NCBI RefSeq assembly: GCF_027531815.1
Contig: NZ_JAPZSK010000017.1
Coordinates: forward strand, 1 to 64,000
Direction: 5' to 3'
Source of the DNA: Gemmatimonas sp.
GTDB lineage: Bacteria > Gemmatimonadota > Gemmatimonadetes > Gemmatimonadales > Gemmatimonadaceae
Length of the DNA stretch: 64,000 nucleotides
Positions within the stretch are counted from its first letter, which is position 1; each line of letters begins with the position of its first letter. The notes under the pieces were generated by a model. That model made no database searches, was not told where the DNA came from, and was given only the letters and a program-made list of their open reading frames with translations. Of this stretch, positions 59,793-64,000 are shown piece after piece. Both the position numbers and the translations under genes were made by a program.

Positions 59793-60385
59793 CCACTTCG
59801 GACACGTCGCTCGCCCGATATTCCGCACGACTGATCGCCCTGCTGGCTGAACGTTCGGCCAAGCGGGGTGATTTTGTGCTCGCCTCGGGACGTCGCTCCT
59901 CGCTGTACGTGGACTGCCGCCTCACGGCCATGCACCCCGAGGGACAGCTGCTCATTGGGCGGGTCGGCCTGGCGACGCTTCGCCACAGTGGCTGGCCGGT
60001 CGATTCGGTAGGCGGGTTGACCCTGGGAGCCGATCCGATCGCGTATGCCATCGCCCACGCCAGCGCCCTGGCGGCCGAGGCGGGTACCGGGGAGATGGTT
60101 CGGGCCTTTACCGTGCGCAAGGAAGCCAAGCAGCATGGTACCGGCAAGCTCATCGAGGGCCCGTTCCAGTCTGGCGACCGGGTGGTCGTGGTGGAGGATG
60201 TGATCACCACCGGGGGGTCGGCGCTCAGGGCCGTCGAGGCCGTGCGCGCTGCCGGCGGCGTGGTGGTTGGTGTGCTGGCGCTGGTTGACCGCCAGGAAGG
60301 CGGGCGCGAGGCCATCGAGGTGGCGGCGGGGGTACCGGTGATCAGCCTGGTCACGGCGGAACAGCTCGGGCCGCTGATCGGATAA
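59789..60385 (+). CDS. pyrE: Orotate phosphoribosyltransferase
   Basis: 198 residues, the usual length. The PRPP-binding loop is [20 protein letters not shown], preceded by [16 protein letters not shown] (the flexible catalytic loop). N-terminal elements are [18 protein letters not shown], and [16 protein letters not shown] binds substrate. It adds phosphoribose to orotate in UMP synthesis. The start is TTG 59789, overlapping the kinase stop by TTGA, which makes translation dependent on kinase read-through. No ATG is available in the right place, so the rare start is likely real. Confidence 0.94.
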   Translation: MTTSDTSLARYSARLIALLAERSAKRGDFVLASGRRSSLYVDCRLTAMHPEGQLLIGRVGLATLRHSGWPVDSVGGLTLGADPIAYAIAHASALAAEAGTGEMVRAFTVRKEAKQHGTGKLIEGPFQSGDRVVVVEDVITTGGSALRAVEAVRAAGGVVVGVLALVDRQEGGREAIEVAAGVPVISLVTAEQLGPLIG

Positions 60386-60444
60386 CGCCGAACGGGTCAC
60401 CCGAGGCGTTTCGGGCAGGCTCGGTGGCGCGTCCTTGCTCTGTC

Positions 60445-62142
60445 ATGACCGCCTCCGCCCGTCCCCGCGCCACCCCGCTGTCGTCGTCGCGATTGCCCAC
60501 CCCGCGCGCCGGCGTGCGCGCCGTGGCCCTGCCCTCGGCCGTGCTGTTCGAGGAAGAGCGCGCCAAGGACCTGGCCACGTTCCGCCAGGCGGGCAAGCGG
60601 CGCCTCTGGAGCACGGTGGTCATTGCCGTGGTCCTGGTGGCGGCCATGCAGCTGGGGCTGGCGCGTGTGCCCCTGGCCACGGTGGCCACCCTGGTCGCCA
60701 CCGCCCTCGCCCTCAACGGTGCGCTGTCGGCGCTCGGGCGCTCGCCGGCACTCTACCGCCGGTGGCTCAAGTATGTCTTTGCCGTCTTCGACGCCGCGCT
60801 GATCAGCAGTGTGGTGTTCCTGTTCGGCGCCCCCGTGCTCGTGCTGGCGTACGTGTTGGCCATCGTGCCGTACTCGTTCGATCGGGGGCCGGCGCTGGGG
60901 TACGCCACCACGGCCGCTTCCGTCACCGGCTTTCTCGTGGCGAGCCTTGCCCACAACGCGGCGGTCCCGCAGAACGCCACCCCGCTGCCGCAGATCCTGC
61001 TGGCGGCCGGACTGCTCGTGGTCATTGCGCAGCAAGTCATTCAGATGCCGTCGCGGCTGATCGCGCGGTTGCGCCGAACGCGTGAGCGCATGGCGCAGGT
61101 GGAGCGTGGGGATCTCGCGGTGCGCGCCGATGCCCGGCACGCCGACGAGCTGGGTTTTCTCGAGCGCAGCTTCAATGGCATGCTCGACGAGCTGCAACTG
61201 CTCATTGAAATGGTGCAACGGGAAGCGGATGAACTCGCGGGCGTAGCCTCGCAGGTGTACGGCGCAGCCAGTACGCTGCAGCGACGCGCCGGTGAGGTGG
61301 CGGGCGGGGCGCACGCCCTGCGCGAGGAGTTGGAGGCGCAGCAGGCACACGCCGCCGCCGGCGTGCACACTGGTCATGAGGCGCGGCGCACAGCCGATGC
61401 CGCGCGCCGCACGGCGGACGTCACGGCCGCCGACGCGCACGTGGTGGATAACGTGGCCGCGGCCAGCCGCGAGGCCATCGAGCGGGCGGCGCAGGCGCTG
61501 GTGCGGGTGGGCCGAGACGTCACGGCCACGGCCGCCACGGTGCGTGCCCTGCAGCCGGCCTCCGAACAGGTGGGTCGATTCGTGGAGACCGTCTCCCGCA
61601 TCGCGCGCCAGACCAACATGCTCGCCCTGAACGCCGCCATCGAGGCCTCACGCGCAGGTGAGGACGGGTTGGGGTTCGCGGTCGTGGCCGACGAGATTCG
61701 CGCGCTGAGTGTGGAGAGTGCCCTCGCCGCGAAGCGGGTAGCGGCCACCGTGCAGCGCGTGCGTGACGAGATTGACACGGCGGTGCTGGCCATGGACACC
61801 ACCGCCCACGAAGTTCAGGGAGCCGGCACCATTGCTCGTGATGCCACGCGGGCGCTGTCGAGCATGGTGGACGGAATCACCCGCATCACGAAGCAGAGCG
61901 ACGAAGTCGCCGCACTGGCGCAGACCCAGGCCACCCTGTCGGCCTCGGCGGCCATGGCATTCGATGCGCTCGAGCTGTCGGCGCAGCGGGCCTCCAGCGG
62001 CGCCCGGGCGGCGGCCGATGGCTCCGATGCGCAGCGGGCCAGCATTGGGGAGCTCTCGCGCAGTGCCCAGCAGCTCACGCAGGCCGCTGCGCGGCTCCGG
62101 GTGCTGGCGCGGCGTCACACGGCGGAGTTCCCTGCGGTGTGA
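60445..62142 (+). CDS. Chemoreceptor-like protein with multi-pass membrane domain, HAMP and MCP signal domain
   Basis: 565 residues. Five or six membrane segments (about 55-205) precede a HAMP-like region ([21 protein letters not shown]). The methyl-accepting signalling domain follows, with the conserved hairpin tip [38 protein letters not shown]. The N-terminus lacks a periplasmic ligand domain, so it may sense membrane state or an internal cue. No cheA or cheW is nearby. ATG 60445 is the likely start; GTG 60424 is possible. The 3' end overlaps the convergent AraC-type gene by 28 bases. Confidence 0.85.
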   Translation: MTASARPRATPLSSSRLPTPRAGVRAVALPSAVLFEEERAKDLATFRQAGKRRLWSTVVIAVVLVAAMQLGLARVPLATVATLVATALALNGALSALGRSPALYRRWLKYVFAVFDAALISSVVFLFGAPVLVLAYVLAIVPYSFDRGPALGYATTAASVTGFLVASLAHNAAVPQNATPLPQILLAAGLLVVIAQQVIQMPSRLIARLRRTRERMAQVERGDLAVRADARHADELGFLERSFNGMLDELQLLIEMVQREADELAGVASQVYGAASTLQRRAGEVAGGAHALREELEAQQAHAAAGVHTGHEARRTADAARRTADVTAADAHVVDNVAAASREAIERAAQALVRVGRDVTATAATVRALQPASEQVGRFVETVSRIARQTNMLALNAAIEASRAGEDGLGFAVVADEIRALSVESALAAKRVAATVQRVRDEIDTAVLAMDTTAHEVQGAGTIARDATRALSSMVDGITRITKQSDEVAALAQTQATLSASAAMAFDALELSAQRASSGARAAADGSDAQRASIGELSRSAQQLTQAAARLRVLARRHTAEFPAV

Positions 62143-63074
62143 TGGTGTACTGGCGCGCTGATTGCCGTTGCTGGGTACGGCTCCGGCGCATGCGGCTCCG
62201 GCGCGCGCGACAACCACGCGGGCGGTGACGCGAAGGGGTCGAATTCGCGCAGCTGGGTGAGATACGGCAGCACCAACTGGTCCCGCATCATCTCCAGCAT
62301 GCTCTCGCCGGTGTGCCGACGACGAAACTCGGCGGCGCCAATGCGCAGGGTACCGGAGAGATGACGGGAGAAGCTCTGTGGCGAGGAGTACTCCATGAGG
62401 AAGGCCGCCTGGGTGATGCTGCACCCCGGGTTCTCGAGGAGGTGGGCTGCGCGCACCATGCGGGCGGATGCCAGGTAGCGCTTGGGTGTGGGAATGCCGT
62501 GGCGGACGAACCGACTCATGAGCGTGGTGGGAAGGACGCCCATGTGCCGAGCCAGCTGTTGCACGGTGGTGAGACTGCGCGGCACGGTAAAGAGCGTCTC
62601 GAAGAAGCGCACGCTGGCAGACACCGCTCCCTGCAGATCGCGCCGCAGAACGGCGATGGCGCGGGTGTCGATATCCTGTACGTACTCGGTGGTGACCAGC
62701 GTCCGCAGCGTGCGCCATCCGGCCGGGTCGCGCGCATCGACGAGCGTGCGCACCCCATGTTGGCCGAGCGAGAGCAGGGCGGCCGAGCTGCGGGCTTCGT
62801 TGCCGGTGAGCAGGGCAACGGCGGGGACGCGCGGAAACTCCCGAACGAGTCGCGCCATGGAGGGGGCGTATTGCTGCTGATAGCGCGACACCGACACGAT
62901 GACGGCGGACACCGAATGTGTTCGCAGGTCGTGCAGCACCTGATCAAGAGTGTCGCGGTGCATCGCCACACAACGGCCGTTCGTCAGGGCATCGACGCGT
63001 TGCTGTTCGGATGGGGTGACGAAGGTGACGACGGCGGACGCGCCGCGTGGGCGCGCCTGGTAGCTCGTGGACAT
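62115..63074 (-). CDS. AraC-family transcriptional regulator with N-terminal receiver-like domain
   Basis: 319 residues from ATG 63074, which has GAGGG upstream. The N-terminal half (about 25-125, [56 protein letters not shown]) reads like a degenerate response-regulator receiver lacking the phosphorylated Asp. The C-terminal half is a double HTH of AraC type ([32 protein letters not shown], then [23 protein letters not shown]). A Pro/Glu tail follows. It is convergent with the chemoreceptor-like gene. Its target is unknown. Confidence 0.78.
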   Translation of the reverse strand: MSTSYQARPRGASAVVTFVTPSEQQRVDALTNGRCVAMHRDTLDQVLHDLRTHSVSAVIVSVSRYQQQYAPSMARLVREFPRVPAVALLTGNEARSSAALLSLGQHGVRTLVDARDPAGWRTLRTLVTTEYVQDIDTRAIAVLRRDLQGAVSASVRFFETLFTVPRSLTTVQQLARHMGVLPTTLMSRFVRHGIPTPKRYLASARMVRAAHLLENPGCSITQAAFLMEYSSPQSFSRHLSGTLRIGAAEFRRRHTGESMLEMMRDQLVLPYLTQLREFDPFASPPAWLSRAPEPHAPEPYPATAISAPVHHHTAGNSAV

Positions 63075-63283
63075 GACCACCCTCGATCGGTGGGAGTGCG
63101 GGGTTTCGCCACGGGCGCTCATGGGCGCTGGCGGTGAGTGAGCGGGGATGGCCAGCACGGTAGTCGCGCGTGTCAGTCATGTGTCACCGTGACGCGTCAT
63201 CGCGGGCGCCGGCCGCGTGAAATTGATGCCGCCGAGGGGTGAACCGGATGCGCGCGGGGCGGCGATTGCGCGTGCGAGACCGC

Positions 63284-63289
63284 TATATT
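63284..63289 (+). promoter_or_regulatory. Probable -10 box of rnpB
   Basis: TATATT six bases before the first base of the predicted P1 helix. No good -35 is visible at 16-18 bases upstream. The gap 63075-63283 shows no gene. Confidence 0.4.
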
Positions 63290-63295
63290 GCGGAT

Positions 63296-63737
63296 GAACG
63301 GATATCGTCGGCCGGACGGTCGCGAAATCGGGGAACGGGCCTTCGTGGTCACGCCACGATTCCGAGGAAAGTCCGGGCTCCACAGAGCAGGTCGCCAGGT
63401 AACGCCTGGGCACGCACGGCGCGAGCGGTGCGTGACGGACAGTGCAACAGAAAGCAAACCGCCGTCTTCGCGAGAAGGCGGTAAGGGTGAAAGGGTGGGG
63501 TAAGAGCCCACCGCGCGGCTGGCAACAGTCGTGGCACGGCAAACCCCGGCCGGAGCAAGGCCAAATAGGCGGTGAGAGGCGGCTCGCCTCGACCCCGTCG
63601 ATCTGCCTTCGGGCAGACTCGGCGAACCGCGGGTAGGCTGCTGGAGCGTGTCGGTGACGGCACGCCGAGAGGAATGACCGTCCGGTGCACCTCGGTGTAC
63701 CGACAGAACCCGGCTTACAGGCCGGCGGTATCCGTTC
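63296..63737 (+). ncRNA. rnpB: RNase P RNA, bacterial type A
   Basis: The catalytic RNA that removes 5' leaders from tRNA precursors. The two ends pair as helix P1 (GAACGGATATCGTCGGCC with GGCCGGCGGTATCCGTTC). Conserved parts are in order: GAGGAAAGTCCGGGCTCC (63364-63381, CR I/P4), AGGGTGAAAGGGTGGGGTAA with GAGCCCACCGCG, GCAAACCCCGGCCGGAGCAAG followed by GCCAAATAG (CR IV region), and CAGAACCCGGCTTACAGG near the 3' end. The order and the P-loop sequences fit type A. Ends are given to the outermost P1 pair, so the mature RNA may be a few bases longer. Confidence 0.96.
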
Positions 63738-63761
63738 AACTCCTGTTTCGGGTTTGGGGTC

Positions 63762-64000
63762 TTGGGTTCTGCGCTCATCGGTACGGCGCGTCGCGCGATG
63801 GCGTCGGCGTTGTTGCTCACCGCCTGTGGCGGGGGTGGAGCGCGCGTGTCCACCGCGGCGGCCCCGGCCCCCGATACGGCGCCGGCGCCACCGTCCGCGG
63901 TGCCGGCCGTCGTGCGCGTATCGCTGCCGGCGCGGCTCGTCAGCACGACCTGGCGAGTCCAGTCATCCGCGCGAGTGGCCCTCGCCGGTGGCGGCGGGGA
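63762..64000 (+). CDS. 5' end of a secreted lipoprotein gene (runs off the window)
   Basis: From TTG 63762, or ATG 63798 in the same frame, the reading is GSALIGTARRAMASALLLTAC, a lipoprotein signal with a Cys at the cleavage point. It continues through an Ala/Pro-rich linker to VVRVSLPARLVSTTWRVQ and ARVALAGGGG with no stop before the window ends. The TTG start is favoured because it supplies the two arginines needed before the hydrophobic segment. VRVSL-type openings are found in SpoIID-like domains, but too little is visible to assign it. It begins 24 bases after rnpB. Confidence 0.55.
   Translation, partial: MGSALIGTARRAMASALLLTACGGGGARVSTAAAPAPDTAPAPPSAVPAVVRVSLPARLVSTTWRVQSSARVALAGGGG

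Noticed and set aside
63197-63946. 249-codon minus-strand frame across rnpB
   Set aside because: It covers the RNase P RNA gene, which is firmly identified by conserved blocks and P1 pairing.
1-64000. tRNA, rRNA, insertion sequence, prophage or cas genes
   Set aside because: No cloverleaf-like sequences, transposases, phage structural genes or Cas proteins were found; absence of tRNAs was judged by eye only and a tRNA search would be decisive.

Overview
The window looks like chromosomal DNA of a GC-rich, Gram-negative soil or freshwater bacterium, most likely a member of the Gemmatimonadota. This is inferred from very high GC, many secreted or lipid-anchored proteins, an outer-membrane barrel, a GWxTD-type lipoprotein, TldD/TldE with a Tat leader, and frequent GTG/TTG starts. 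No 16S gene or other decisive marker is present, so the assignment is an inference.

Left edge (1-1577): an integron-type tyrosine integrase on the minus strand. Unusually, the attI/attC-like recombination boxes and the start of a cassette ORF lie downstream of its 3' end, so the cassette array reads in the same direction as the integrase and continues beyond base 1. Positions 1578-12983 hold secreted hydrolases (a BNR/sortilin-like propeller protein, a YtcJ-like amidohydrolase, a secreted amidase), a small ABM monooxygenase, an aminotransferase and an outer-membrane barrel, plus a decapitated FHA-domain remnant. Positions 12984-20244 hold an ABC-F ATPase, a PlsC-type acyltransferase, a divergent ECF sigma/putative anti-sigma pair, an aldo/keto reductase and a DUF1080-TPR fusion. 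Positions 20321-27429 hold a Cys-less ArsC-like protein, an M16 peptidase, a DAACS symporter, a YheT-like hydrolase and three small proteins.

The core (27543-38727) is a chromosome-maintenance neighbourhood: mnmG, a SIMPL protein, a parABS locus (parA, parB and two parS sites that bracket about 330 bp of tandem hairpin repeats), then a BMP-type nucleoside/lipid-related ABC importer (lipoprotein, Nif3-like protein, double ATPase, two permeases) in one tight + strand run. Positions 38839-50992 hold an M19 dipeptidase facing a long minus-strand run: TldD and TldE, an HD-domain protein, a SWIM-SNF2 helicase, Tex, and a DJ-1/PfpI protein divergent from an HxlR regulator. The right part (51495-64000) has a lipoprotein, an MFS transporter, a GWxTD lipoprotein-polA-small ORF operon, a Ser/Thr kinase overlapping pyrE, a chemoreceptor-like protein convergent with an AraC-type regulator, RNase P RNA (rnpB), and the 5' end of a lipoprotein gene running off the window.

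Three families of dispersed palindromic intergenic repeats recur across the window. The features most worth following are the co-oriented integron at the left edge, the parS-bracketed hairpin array, and the dispersed palindromes. I found no CRISPR array, tRNA, rRNA, prophage or insertion sequence. Start codons were chosen by eye and several are uncertain, as noted in the entries.
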